From Butyrivibrio sp. (GTDB lineage: Bacteria; Bacillota; Clostridia; Lachnospirales; Lachnospiraceae), in the NCBI RefSeq assembly GCF_017635265.1, contig NZ_JAGBLU010000028.1:1-64000 (forward strand): a DNA stretch of 64,000 nt, in the 5' to 3' direction. This document shows positions 53,830 to 62,712 of this stretch, piece by piece. A model generated the notes under the pieces. It did no database searches. It had not been told where the DNA came from and saw nothing but the letters and a program-made list of their open reading frames with translations. The position numbers and the translations under genes are program-made. Within the stretch, counting starts at the first letter, position 1, and each line of letters opens with the position of its first letter.

Positions 53830-54127
53830 ACCTGTAACTCCTTTTAGAAAAATAGTTTTTGCATATGTAAAATATTTTACCACTTTTTTAATAACATTGA
53901 TGGTTTTTTATTGCTCAATTTCTATCATTTTGTGCTTAGGTGTTGGTTTGTTCTTGAAATTTATTCATAAAAGTAGCGTTTTTGTTATAGGAACGGCTTT
54001 TATTATTCGACTTGTGGACGGTACACCGAATTACTTCACACAATTTACACAATTCAAACACTTATTTTTCATTTTAAGTTTCCATAATAGATAGCGTGCA
54101 ATTTAAATTAATTATGAGGTTGTGTTA
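53830..54127. other. Intergenic region between divergent fsa and adhesin genes
   Basis: A 298-base A/T-rich region. On the minus strand TGGTAAAAT (about 53869-53877) is a likely extended -10 for fsa. I see no clear promoter for the adhesin, only CATAAT near 54085. A 64-codon open frame from ATG 53900 has no ribosome site and I do not call it. Confidence 0.5.
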
Positions 54128-57100
54128 ATGAAAAAGAATTTTTTAAAGATTATTTTATGTCTTACTTTATGCGTGAATCTATTCGGAACCGGCATAATAT
54201 CACATGCAGATAGTACTGTTGATTCTAATAAATATATTCAGACTGAAGATACTGAAGGGGATAAAGAAGAAAACACAGATAATATAGAAAATACAGAAGA
54301 AAAACAAGAAAATACAGAAGAAACAGAAGATAGAAAAGAAAACACAGAAGATAAAACAGAAGAGACGGAAAATAGAGAAGAAAACATTGGAGAAAACACA
54401 GAAGAGATAGAAGATAAAGAAGAAAATATAGAGCTTGATAAAGAAGATGAAACAGAAGATAAAAAAAGGGGAGAAAATACAGAAACTGTTATTGAATCGG
54501 ATGACCGTTTGAAAGCAGAAAACATAACAGATAAAGAGTCTGAAGAGGTAGGTGATCAGGTTATTGAGAACAAAAAAGAAGAAACTGATAAAACTGAGGC
54601 TTCAGAAAATGAGCAGGAAGTAACAGTTAATATTGCCTCTGAAGTTACCGAAGAAAAAATAGCTGAAGTTGATGGCGTAGAATTTAAGTTTGTTGCCGGA
54701 GAGTATGAATTACCGGAAAATGCTGAATTTATCGTTGCTTCAAGAGATGCTGCCCAATTAGCGGATTCTGATGTTTTAAAAGAAAAACTGGATGAAGTAA
54801 TTAAAACAAATAATGAAAACGAAAGGCTTGAATCGATTACAGGTATTAAAGCGTTTGATTTTTCTTTGTTATTGGACGATGAAGCCATAAGTAGTTTTGA
54901 TGGTCAAACTATTGCAGTCAGACTTAGCACAGAAGTTATTGATTCCAATTCAAATTTTAAAATTTTCTATATTTCTGATGATGCCAGTAAAATCGAAGAG
55001 ATTGATTATGAAAAAAAGGAAGATGGTATATACTTGTATACTACCCATTTTTCTACGTATGCCATTGTGTCATATGAAACTGCGACAGATGAAAATCCGG
55101 TAAATGAGTATGATTTAGTTGATTCGGTAAAATTTTTATTAAACGGAAATGAAGTTACATCAGATAGTACTATTTCGCTTTCAGATAAATTTAAAATTAA
55201 ATACTTACTAAAGAGTCCTTTGTCTTTGAATTATAGTGAAGAATTTCAAGATGATGCCGGTAAGATCTATATAAGTCAAGGAAATACATACAAGTTACCA
55301 TCTTTAAGTGATTCATCTTTTGATTTGGAATCAATCGAAACTTTTAGTGTGTATGTAAATGATAATGGAAAGGAGGTTGAATTTGGGCAGGTTACTGTTG
55401 GAAGTGGTGGAAGTGTAGATTTAAATGTAACATACGAATCAAATAAAGAAGTATATGATGTTTACATTGAAATAGAGTTTGGCTTAAATGCTGATTTGAT
55501 AGGTAGTAACACAAAATATGAGTTTACAATACCAACCGCCAATGGCACAACAACGGTAATGCCTTTAATAAATGAAAATCAACCCAAGACCCCGACTATC
55601 ACAAAAAAAGCCGGCAACCTGGATGAGAATGATGACATCACATGGACTGTTACAATTAAAAATGATTCAAATCCCATTGAATATACTAATGGATATATTT
55701 TTAAAGATTCATTTAGTTCTAATCAAAGCTATGTGACAGATTCTTTTAAGGTAAATAGTTCTGCAGCAACACCAAGCGTATCAGATGGAACAATAACATA
55801 TAACTTTACAGATAATGGGGCTGATGCGACTACATGTATAACATACAAGACCCATGTTGATTTTTTATCCAGTGGTTCTACGCAAAATGGAACAATCAGT
55901 TTAGATGTCGAAAATAATGCTGAACTATATGATGCAGATGATACTTCAAGTCCTATAGTTTCTAAAGCAGTAACTGAAACTGTATCAAAAGAACTTGCAA
56001 ACTGGGTTCAAAAGGAAGGTGGAATCCTGAATTCTGACGGCGTGGCTTCTTGGACTATTACTGTTAATACTAATGGTTATAATCTGAAGAAATTAACTGT
56101 ATATGATGTTTTTTCTACTGATAGTTCTACGACAATGACTTTGGATGAAAAAAGCGTAGTTGTTGTAGATACAGTAACAAATACTACATTGACTTCGGAT
56201 GATTATGAAATCAATACGTCTGCATCCACTTCTGAAAATGGCAAATCTTATAATTGGTATTTAAGATTTAAAGGAACTGAAACTGACGGCAATTATGATT
56301 ACAAGCTTTCAGGGAACCATATATATACAATTACGTACAAAACTAAAATAGAGGACTATATATCATTTTTACAGACGAACCATACTGTTATTCCGGGAAA
56401 TATTGCTTTCCTTGAGTATGAATATGATTACACAGGAAATGGTGAATATAAACTTCTTTCCGGACCCACATTAGATAAAGTTGCTGTATCAGGAGCAGGA
56501 GTAGTTACTAAGGCTGCCATAGAAAAGAGTTGTTCGACCTATGATGCTTCGACACATAAGATAACATGGAAAATCGTAGTAAATAAAAACTATCAGGAGC
56601 TTACAAGCTCAAAAGTAACTGAGCTAATAGGAGATGGACAGGAATTTGATTCTATCAGTGATGTGACCTTGACAGATAGTAATGAAACTACCTCTTTACT
56701 AAATTTGACACAAAAGAGTAGTACAGATATTTTATCTGAAGGTGAATACTTTATTAATTCAGATGGAAATGTGGAAGTGTATTTTGGTGATAAGTTAAAA
56801 GGAGTAAGTGCATCATTTACAGTTGTAACAATACTTAAAGATGATCAGAGCGGAGTCTGGTCCGAAAACAACGATGGTACAACATATAAAAATACAGTGC
56901 AATTAGACTCTGATCAGCAGACAAACGTTACTGATACTGCCAGCTGCACATATAAGAGTACAGTTATAGAGAAAATAGCATCCGCCTTTAATTATGATAC
57001 CCATGAAATAGAGTACACAATTACTGTAAATAGAAACAAAATGGCTATGAAAGAAGTAATTGTTACTGATGATATCGGCAGTTTAGGTTTGTCACTTGTA

Positions 57101-59740
57101 GATGGTTCCGTTACACTTGCCAAAGGAAGTGCAGAAGCTATTACGCTTTATGCGGATTCTTCTAATGAACCATATTATGAATATTCAGATGGAGTAATAA
57201 AGTTTTATCTTGATGATATTACTGATGTAGGCTCAGAAAGTGCTACTGAAACAATTACTTTTTCAGCCAAAGTAGATGATGGAGAAATATTTACATCTAC
57301 AAATGGAGGAGTGGTCTCGGTTACAAATACAGCTGCTTTAACAACGAGTGATACAGTAAGTGAGGTACAGGTAAGTGCCACAACAAAATGGACTAATAAA
57401 ATAATTGAAAAAATAGCATCAGTTGATGAAGAAACTAAAAAAATCTCTTATACTGTCTATTTTAACGGTAATAAGCAAATACTCCCTTCTAATCTTATTA
57501 TAAGAGATACTTTAGGAGCTGATCTTTCACTTGATGAGGCTTCTGTTAAGCTTTATACAGGTCAGATAGATGGTAGCAATGGAACTATAACATCTACAGA
57601 AAATGAAGAGACCGGTTATAGTGTTGAGATTTCACCGGATGGTGAAAAGACAAGACTTGATGTATATCTTCCTGAAAGAACGGAAAATAAAAATATTTAT
57701 GTATTAACTTATACGGCGATGCCCGTAGATATTACAAGTGGTGGCGATTATACGAATGCAGTTCAGTTAGTAGGCTATACTAATTCCGATACCAATAACG
57801 CCTCTACAGATCTTTCATATACAGCTTTTGGTGGCGGATGGATTGTAACTCCGCAATATCTCATTGTTACTGTTGTTGATAAAGATGACAATGATATTAA
57901 AATTTCAGGCGCCAAGTTTGATGTACTTAATGAGAGTGGTGAGACAGTTGCTTCCATAACAAGTAAGGCAAATGGTAAAGCTACACTTGTAGGTAAATTG
58001 GCAGCTGGTTCTGATTACACTTTGAAAATGCAGGAAGAATCTATTCCTGAATATTATGAATATAATGATGAAGAAGTGTCTTTTTCAACAAATACGTCAG
58101 GTGGAATTGATAATGCTACTACTGTGACATTTGAACTTGAAAAGATGTCTGAAGAAGTAAGTATACAGAAAGTTGACAGTTATAATGAAGTACTAACCGG
58201 AGTTAACTTATCAATATCAAGAATACTTACTGATGGATCAACTGTTACTGATAAGTTTACAACTGAAAGCCTGGCATATTCTTTTGATGCTTCATATGGT
58301 GTAGTTTACACTTTAAGTGAAGCTATAGAGGATGTTCCTTTCGGATATGATAAGGCAGATGATATTCTTTTTAAAATAGGTGATGACGGAAAGCTTAATA
58401 TATATGATAAAGCAACTGATAAATACGTCACATTTGATAATTATGAGATTCAAATGGTAGACAGGAATCTTGATACATATTCCTTTACAGTGGATATAGT
58501 AGATGAGGATGGAACAAGCTTAAGCGGAGGTGAAATTTCAGTTACCAATTTGGCTGACTCATCTTTAATAGGAACTTATATTACTTCAGGTAAAGCCGTT
58601 AGGATATCTCTACCTTCAGGCACATATTCTGTTAGACAAAGCGAAATCCCTTATGGGTATCTGGCGTCTTCGGATCAGGAACTAATAATACGAATTGATG
58701 ATAATGGAAATATTTATACGCTTAAAAATACAGAAGATGAAGTAGGGGAAAAGAGTGAATCTAAAGAATTTCAGTTTATAGATATTGTTGATGATACGAT
58801 ACAAGCTGAAATTGAGTTTAAAGAGGTTGATGACCTGGGGAACCCTCTGGAAAATGTTGAGATTACACTTTATCGGTTGGAAAACAATGAAAATAGTGCT
58901 GATGTGGTGACAAGCTGGATTTCAGATGGAACTTCAAATATTCTTTTACTTAATTACCAGAAAGTGTATGTTTTAAAAGAAGTCTTAAAGGATTTTGATG
59001 GAAATGAAACTGCAATATCTGTAAAATTAACTGTCATTCCGATAGTCAATGGTGATGTTGTTCAGAATGTTTTAATGTCTATTTCAGAAGATGGTTCAAC
59101 TACAGAATTGGAAGAACTGACTATCAGTGTTAAATTACCTGAAATTCCAAAGGAGACTGAAAACATTCCAAGTGCAGAGCCTGAACCTGAAAACATTCAG
59201 GAAGAAATCAAACCTACTTCGGATACGGAGCCAAAGTCTGAAAATAATCAGGAAGAAAATGCTGTAGTTATTCCTGTTGCTAAAAATGAAGATAGTACTC
59301 AACCTAAAACAGATATAGATAATAATCAGGAAACTGTTTCTGAAAAAGAAGAAGTGGATGATGCAGCTGCCGGTAATTCTTCCGAAGAAAATAATAAAGA
59401 CATAACTGAAAATAATACATCAGATGAAGTGACAGATTCACAAAGTTCAACAAATCCTGATGAGTGGAACGATGACTCGGATGAGTACAGAACTGAAGAA
59501 ACAGATAGCGATAATGATACAGATACAGGTAGTAGTTCAAATTCAGTGTTAGAAAACATTTTAAATGCACTTTCAGGAGAACTTAGTGCTGATGAAATGG
59601 ATCTTCCTGATGTACAAGGAGCTTATCTTGCAAAAACAGGCGGCTTCATTGGAACAGTTTTTGCTTACATTTTCGGATTTATACTGATTATTTTTGGTTG
59701 CCTTGTCTTGTTTAGAAAGAAAAAAGTTAATGAAAAATAA
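54128..59740 (+). CDS. Giant LPxTG-like surface adhesin with tandem isopeptide-type domains
   Basis: A 1870-residue surface protein. A signal peptide (MKKNFLKIILCLTLCVNLFG) ends near SHA-D at residue 30. Residues about 35-170 are a Glu/Thr/Asn-rich low-complexity stalk (repeats near ENTEETED). After a globular part, five adhesin-type modules of about 140-170 residues start near residues 490 (ITKKAGN), 627 (VQKEGG), 797 (IEKSCS), 947 (IEKIAS) and 1092 (IEKIAS). Four Cna-B/SpaA-like repeats of about 80-100 residues follow to about 1640, then an acidic linker, the sorting motif LAKTG near 1834, a hydrophobic segment and RKKK. The start has GAGG upstream. Its sortase is the next gene. Confidence 0.9.
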   Translation: MKKNFLKIILCLTLCVNLFGTGIISHADSTVDSNKYIQTEDTEGDKEENTDNIENTEEKQENTEETEDRKENTEDKTEETENREENIGENTEEIEDKEENIELDKEDETEDKKRGENTETVIESDDRLKAENITDKESEEVGDQVIENKKEETDKTEASENEQEVTVNIASEVTEEKIAEVDGVEFKFVAGEYELPENAEFIVASRDAAQLADSDVLKEKLDEVIKTNNENERLESITGIKAFDFSLLLDDEAISSFDGQTIAVRLSTEVIDSNSNFKIFYISDDASKIEEIDYEKKEDGIYLYTTHFSTYAIVSYETATDENPVNEYDLVDSVKFLLNGNEVTSDSTISLSDKFKIKYLLKSPLSLNYSEEFQDDAGKIYISQGNTYKLPSLSDSSFDLESIETFSVYVNDNGKEVEFGQVTVGSGGSVDLNVTYESNKEVYDVYIEIEFGLNADLIGSNTKYEFTIPTANGTTTVMPLINENQPKTPTITKKAGNLDENDDITWTVTIKNDSNPIEYTNGYIFKDSFSSNQSYVTDSFKVNSSAATPSVSDGTITYNFTDNGADATTCITYKTHVDFLSSGSTQNGTISLDVENNAELYDADDTSSPIVSKAVTETVSKELANWVQKEGGILNSDGVASWTITVNTNGYNLKKLTVYDVFSTDSSTTMTLDEKSVVVVDTVTNTTLTSDDYEINTSASTSENGKSYNWYLRFKGTETDGNYDYKLSGNHIYTITYKTKIEDYISFLQTNHTVIPGNIAFLEYEYDYTGNGEYKLLSGPTLDKVAVSGAGVVTKAAIEKSCSTYDASTHKITWKIVVNKNYQELTSSKVTELIGDGQEFDSISDVTLTDSNETTSLLNLTQKSSTDILSEGEYFINSDGNVEVYFGDKLKGVSASFTVVTILKDDQSGVWSENNDGTTYKNTVQLDSDQQTNVTDTASCTYKSTVIEKIASAFNYDTHEIEYTITVNRNKMAMKEVIVTDDIGSLGLSLVDGSVTLAKGSAEAITLYADSSNEPYYEYSDGVIKFYLDDITDVGSESATETITFSAKVDDGEIFTSTNGGVVSVTNTAALTTSDTVSEVQVSATTKWTNKIIEKIASVDEETKKISYTVYFNGNKQILPSNLIIRDTLGADLSLDEASVKLYTGQIDGSNGTITSTENEETGYSVEISPDGEKTRLDVYLPERTENKNIYVLTYTAMPVDITSGGDYTNAVQLVGYTNSDTNNASTDLSYTAFGGGWIVTPQYLIVTVVDKDDNDIKISGAKFDVLNESGETVASITSKANGKATLVGKLAAGSDYTLKMQEESIPEYYEYNDEEVSFSTNTSGGIDNATTVTFELEKMSEEVSIQKVDSYNEVLTGVNLSISRILTDGSTVTDKFTTESLAYSFDASYGVVYTLSEAIEDVPFGYDKADDILFKIGDDGKLNIYDKATDKYVTFDNYEIQMVDRNLDTYSFTVDIVDEDGTSLSGGEISVTNLADSSLIGTYITSGKAVRISLPSGTYSVRQSEIPYGYLASSDQELIIRIDDNGNIYTLKNTEDEVGEKSESKEFQFIDIVDDTIQAEIEFKEVDDLGNPLENVEITLYRLENNENSADVVTSWISDGTSNILLLNYQKVYVLKEVLKDFDGNETAISVKLTVIPIVNGDVVQNVLMSISEDGSTTELEELTISVKLPEIPKETENIPSAEPEPENIQEEIKPTSDTEPKSENNQEENAVVIPVAKNEDSTQPKTDIDNNQETVSEKEEVDDAAAGNSSEENNKDITENNTSDEVTDSQSSTNPDEWNDDSDEYRTEETDSDNDTDTGSSSNSVLENILNALSGELSADEMDLPDVQGAYLAKTGGFIGTVFAYIFGFILIIFGCLVLFRKKKVNEK

Positions 59741-60320
59741 GGTTTTTAGAATAATCAACTCATGCATTGGTATTTTGATCATATGTATTGGGACGTTAAT
59801 TATACTGGCCTCAATACAATTGAACGTAGAGCAAAACCATACTAATGAAGAAATTGAAAAAATAAAGCAGAAGAGAAATGAGTATTATAAGACAGGTGTT
59901 TTAGACACTGCGGATATTACTGAGGATAATACTAATGAATACATTTTAAGGATTCCCTCTATAGACAGTGAGAATCTTGTTGTTGAAGGAACCACAAATG
60001 AATCATTAAAAAATGCACTTGGACATGAAAATGATACTTCATTACCCGGTGAATCAGGGAATTGCGTCATCGCAGGACATAGGAACTATACATTCGGAAA
60101 ATTCTTTAACAGACTTAATGAAGTTGAAATTGGAGATATGATCTATATTGATACAGCCACTGAGTCTTTTGGATATAGAGTTTGCGAAATAAAGACTGTT
60201 GATCCTGATGATGTAGAAATCCTGGAAAATACGGATAAAGAAATTCTGACGCTTTACACCTGTACTCCTATATATATAGCCACTCAAAGACTTGTTGTAG
60301 TAGCTGAAAGAATTCTTTAA
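59730..60320 (+). CDS. Sortase, probably dedicated to the adhesin
   Basis: A 196-residue membrane-anchored transpeptidase with an N-terminal hydrophobic anchor (about residues 5-28). The catalytic His is in IAGHRNY, the Cys in LTLYTCTP and the Arg in ATQRLVV. The absence of a C-terminal membrane segment argues against the usual pilin class C form; class D is possible. It overlaps the adhesin by 11 bases, so the two are expressed together. It would cleave the LAKTG motif between Thr and Gly and join the protein to the wall. Confidence 0.93.
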   Translation: MKNKVFRIINSCIGILIICIGTLIILASIQLNVEQNHTNEEIEKIKQKRNEYYKTGVLDTADITEDNTNEYILRIPSIDSENLVVEGTTNESLKNALGHENDTSLPGESGNCVIAGHRNYTFGKFFNRLNEVEIGDMIYIDTATESFGYRVCEIKTVDPDDVEILENTDKEILTLYTCTPIYIATQRLVVVAERIL

Positions 60321-60327
60321 AATATAT

Positions 60328-60475
60328 ACATTCTTGAATCAACAATTCAAGAATGCATCAACCAAGCCATTTTAAATCGACTTCGTCGATGAGGCTTGGT
60401 TGACTCTTCACTCATATTCTCACGAAATCCGCAGTATATGCGGATTTCTGAAATTCAGTTCAAGAAGTCATACAT
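60328..60475 (+). repeat. Multi-hairpin repeat cluster with palindromic element copy 3
   Basis: Three stems in tandem after the sortase: CATTCTTGAAT/ATTCAAGAATG (60329-60355, loop CAACA), TCAACCAAGCC/GGCTTGGTTGA (60358-60403) enclosing ATCGAC/GTCGAT, and GAAATCCGC/GCGGATTTC (60424-60448). The right end TTCAAGAAGTCATAC (60459-60473) is the exact inverse of the left flank of copy 2. No T run follows any stem except the far end. Confidence 0.75.
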
Positions 60476-60513
60476 TTTTCCGTTCACAGGTAAATGATGG
60501 TCTTATTTTTTTA

Positions 60514-60537
60514 TTGACTTAAACGATTTAAAGCGTT
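60514..60537 (+). promoter_or_regulatory. Putative promoter and operator of the symporter gene
   Basis: TTGACT at 60514-60519 is followed by a near-palindrome AACGATTTAAAGCGTT (60522-60537) in the spacer position, resembling LacI-type operators. The -10 is unclear. Confidence 0.4.
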
Positions 60538-60582
60538 AAAGTATTAAAAGAATGTGAAAACACTATTGTTTGGGAGGTTTGT

Positions 60583-62136
60583 ATGATTATTAAGGTGCTG
60601 TTGTTGGTGGTATTTTTTGCAGTAATGCTCTTTATTGGTTTTACCTGCAGAAAGAACTCTACGGATGTTAATGGATTTGTTCTGGGCGGAAGGTCAGTTG
60701 GCCCTTGGGTATCGGCATTTGCTTATGGAACAAGCTATTTTTCTGCTGTGATTTTTGTCGGATATGCAGGACAATTTGGCTGGAAGTATGGTATTGCTGC
60801 AACATGGGTGGGAATAGGTAATGCCCTGATCGGTTCACTTCTTGCATGGGCTGTTCTTGGACGACGGACAAGGATTATGACTCAACACCTTGATTCTGCT
60901 ACAATGCCGCAGTTCTTTGCTGCACGATTTGGTGGAAAGTCACTTAAGATTGCAGCATCTGTCATTACTTTTATCTTTTTGATTCCTTACACAGCCTCAC
61001 TTTATAATGGTTTATCCAGACTTTTTGGTATGGCTTTCAATATTGATTATTCTTTCTGTGTTATAGTGATGGCTGTACTTACAGGTATATATGTAATTGC
61101 AGGCGGATATATGGCAACTGCAATTAATGACTTTATTCAGGGAATAATAATGCTCTTTGGTATATCAGCAGTTGTAATATCTGTTTTAAACAGTCAGGGA
61201 GGCTTTCTGGCATCTCTTGACGGACTGGCAAGGATTTCCGATGACACAGTAAGCAGCACACCCGGTATTTTTGCGTCTTTCTTTGGACCTGACCCTTTAA
61301 ATCTTTTGGGAGTTGTTATATTGACATCTCTTGGAACCTGGGGACTTCCACAGATGGTACAAAAGTTTTATGCCATAAAAAGTGAGAGAGCAATTTCAAA
61401 AGGCACAATAGTTTCAACATTTTTTGCTTTTGTGGTTGCGGGAGGATGCTATTTCCTTGGGGGCTTTGGAAGGCTCTTTTCAGACAGAGTAGATATTGCA
61501 GCAAATGGTTATGACAGCATCATTCCTGCCATGCTTTCAGGACTTCCTGATATTTTGATTGCTGTTGTGGTTGTTCTTGTTCTTTCAGCATCAATGTCTA
61601 CACTTTCATCCCTTGTTCTTACTAGCAGTTCAACTCTTACGCTTGATCTTTTAAAAGGGCATGTGGTTAAAAAGATGGATGAAAAGAAACAGCTCCTTAT
61701 TATGAGATGTCTCATAGTTGTATTTGTAGCTATATCCGTTGTCATAGCTATTGTCCAGTACAGACAGAATGTGACATTTATTGCACAGCTCATGGGTGTA
61801 TCATGGGGAGCTTTGGCGGGAGCTTTCCTTGCACCATTTTTATATGGACTTTACTGGAAAGGTACTTCAAAGGCTGGAGTATGGTGTAGCTTTGTATTTT
61901 CAACAGTTGTAATGCTTGCAAATATGCTTGTAAGATCAAGCTTTCCAACTCTTTTACAGTCTCCGATAAATGCTGGAGCTTTTTGCATGATAGCCGGTCT
62001 TGTCATAGTACCTGTTATTTCTCTGTTTACCAAAAAGCCTGAAAAGGCGCTGGTGGATGGAGCCTTTGCATGCTACAATAAGGAAGTTATGGTTCATCAG
62101 AGCACATCACTTTCCGATGAGGAAAATATAGCTTAA
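60583..62136 (+). CDS. Sodium:solute symporter family protein
   Basis: A 517-residue membrane protein with about 13 hydrophobic segments. SSS-family segments are FVLGGRSVGPWVSAFAYGTSYFSA near residue 32, GGYMATAINDFIQGIIM near 173 and LSASMSTLSSLVLTSSSTLTLDL near 335. The substrate is unclear; the family covers proline, sugars, pantothenate and others. The start follows GGGAGG. It is 262 bases after the sortase and separate from it. Confidence 0.92.
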   Translation: MIIKVLLLVVFFAVMLFIGFTCRKNSTDVNGFVLGGRSVGPWVSAFAYGTSYFSAVIFVGYAGQFGWKYGIAATWVGIGNALIGSLLAWAVLGRRTRIMTQHLDSATMPQFFAARFGGKSLKIAASVITFIFLIPYTASLYNGLSRLFGMAFNIDYSFCVIVMAVLTGIYVIAGGYMATAINDFIQGIIMLFGISAVVISVLNSQGGFLASLDGLARISDDTVSSTPGIFASFFGPDPLNLLGVVILTSLGTWGLPQMVQKFYAIKSERAISKGTIVSTFFAFVVAGGCYFLGGFGRLFSDRVDIAANGYDSIIPAMLSGLPDILIAVVVVLVLSASMSTLSSLVLTSSSTLTLDLLKGHVVKKMDEKKQLLIMRCLIVVFVAISVVIAIVQYRQNVTFIAQLMGVSWGALAGAFLAPFLYGLYWKGTSKAGVWCSFVFSTVVMLANMLVRSSFPTLLQSPINAGAFCMIAGLVIVPVISLFTKKPEKALVDGAFACYNKEVMVHQSTSLSDEENIA

Positions 62137-62168
62137 TAGTTAAAAATACGTAAGGAGATTTACCTTTA

Positions 62169-62636
62169 ATGATCAGAAAAGCTCAAATTACTGATATTCC
62201 CCGCATGATCACATTACTTAATCAGGTGCTGGAAATACACGCTAAGATAAGACCGGACATTTTTGTTTCCGGCAAAACAAAATATACTGTCGAGCAGTTA
62301 GAAGATATTTTGAAAGACGAAACCAGGCCGGTGTATATTTTTGCGGATGATAATGATGAGTGTATGGGTTATTGCTTTTGTCAGATAAAAGATATTCCTA
62401 AGGCCGAATTTATGGCACCCATTAAGATTCTTTTTATTGATGATCTTTGTGTTGATGAGTCAAAAAGGGGAGAGCATATTGGAAGAAAGCTTTTTGATCA
62501 TATAAAAGAAGAGGCAAAAAAGCTTGGCTGCTATGAAGTTACGTTAAATGTCTGGGAAGGAAATGATTCTGCAATAGCTTTTTATAAAAATATGAATATG
62601 AAAGTAAAAGAGTACCAGATGGAATTGATTCTGTGA
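62169..62636 (+). CDS. GNAT-family N-acetyltransferase
   Basis: A 155-residue acetyltransferase with the acetyl-CoA loop KRGEHIGRKLFDHIKEEAKK (family RxxGxG/A form) and the typical strand LNVWEGNDSAIAFYKNMNMK. Substrate unknown. The start follows AAGGAG. It is 32 bases after the symporter gene and probably cotranscribed. Confidence 0.9.
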   Translation: MIRKAQITDIPRMITLLNQVLEIHAKIRPDIFVSGKTKYTVEQLEDILKDETRPVYIFADDNDECMGYCFCQIKDIPKAEFMAPIKILFIDDLCVDESKRGEHIGRKLFDHIKEEAKKLGCYEVTLNVWEGNDSAIAFYKNMNMKVKEYQMELIL

Positions 62637-62654
62637 ACGAATAAATGGTAAAAT
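62625..62654 (+). promoter_or_regulatory. Putative promoter for the second FIST gene
   Basis: TTGATT at 62625-62630, 18-base spacer, extended -10 TGGTAAAAT (62646-62654). RNA would start near 62661, about 50 bases before the ATG; the -35 overlaps the end of the acetyltransferase gene. Confidence 0.55.
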
Positions 62655-62712
62655 AAATATGTATTTTGAAACATCAACCCGGTTTATCACATATCAATTA
62701 TAGGGCTGAAGC

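Noticed and set aside
53600-54094. 164-codon plus-strand frame opposite fsa and into the intergenic region
   Set aside because: Mostly antisense to a clear aldolase gene; no ribosome site at any ATG.
54238-54525. Minus-strand 95-codon serine-rich frame opposite the adhesin stalk
   Set aside because: It is the reverse reading of GAA/ACA repeats, which removes stop codons artificially.
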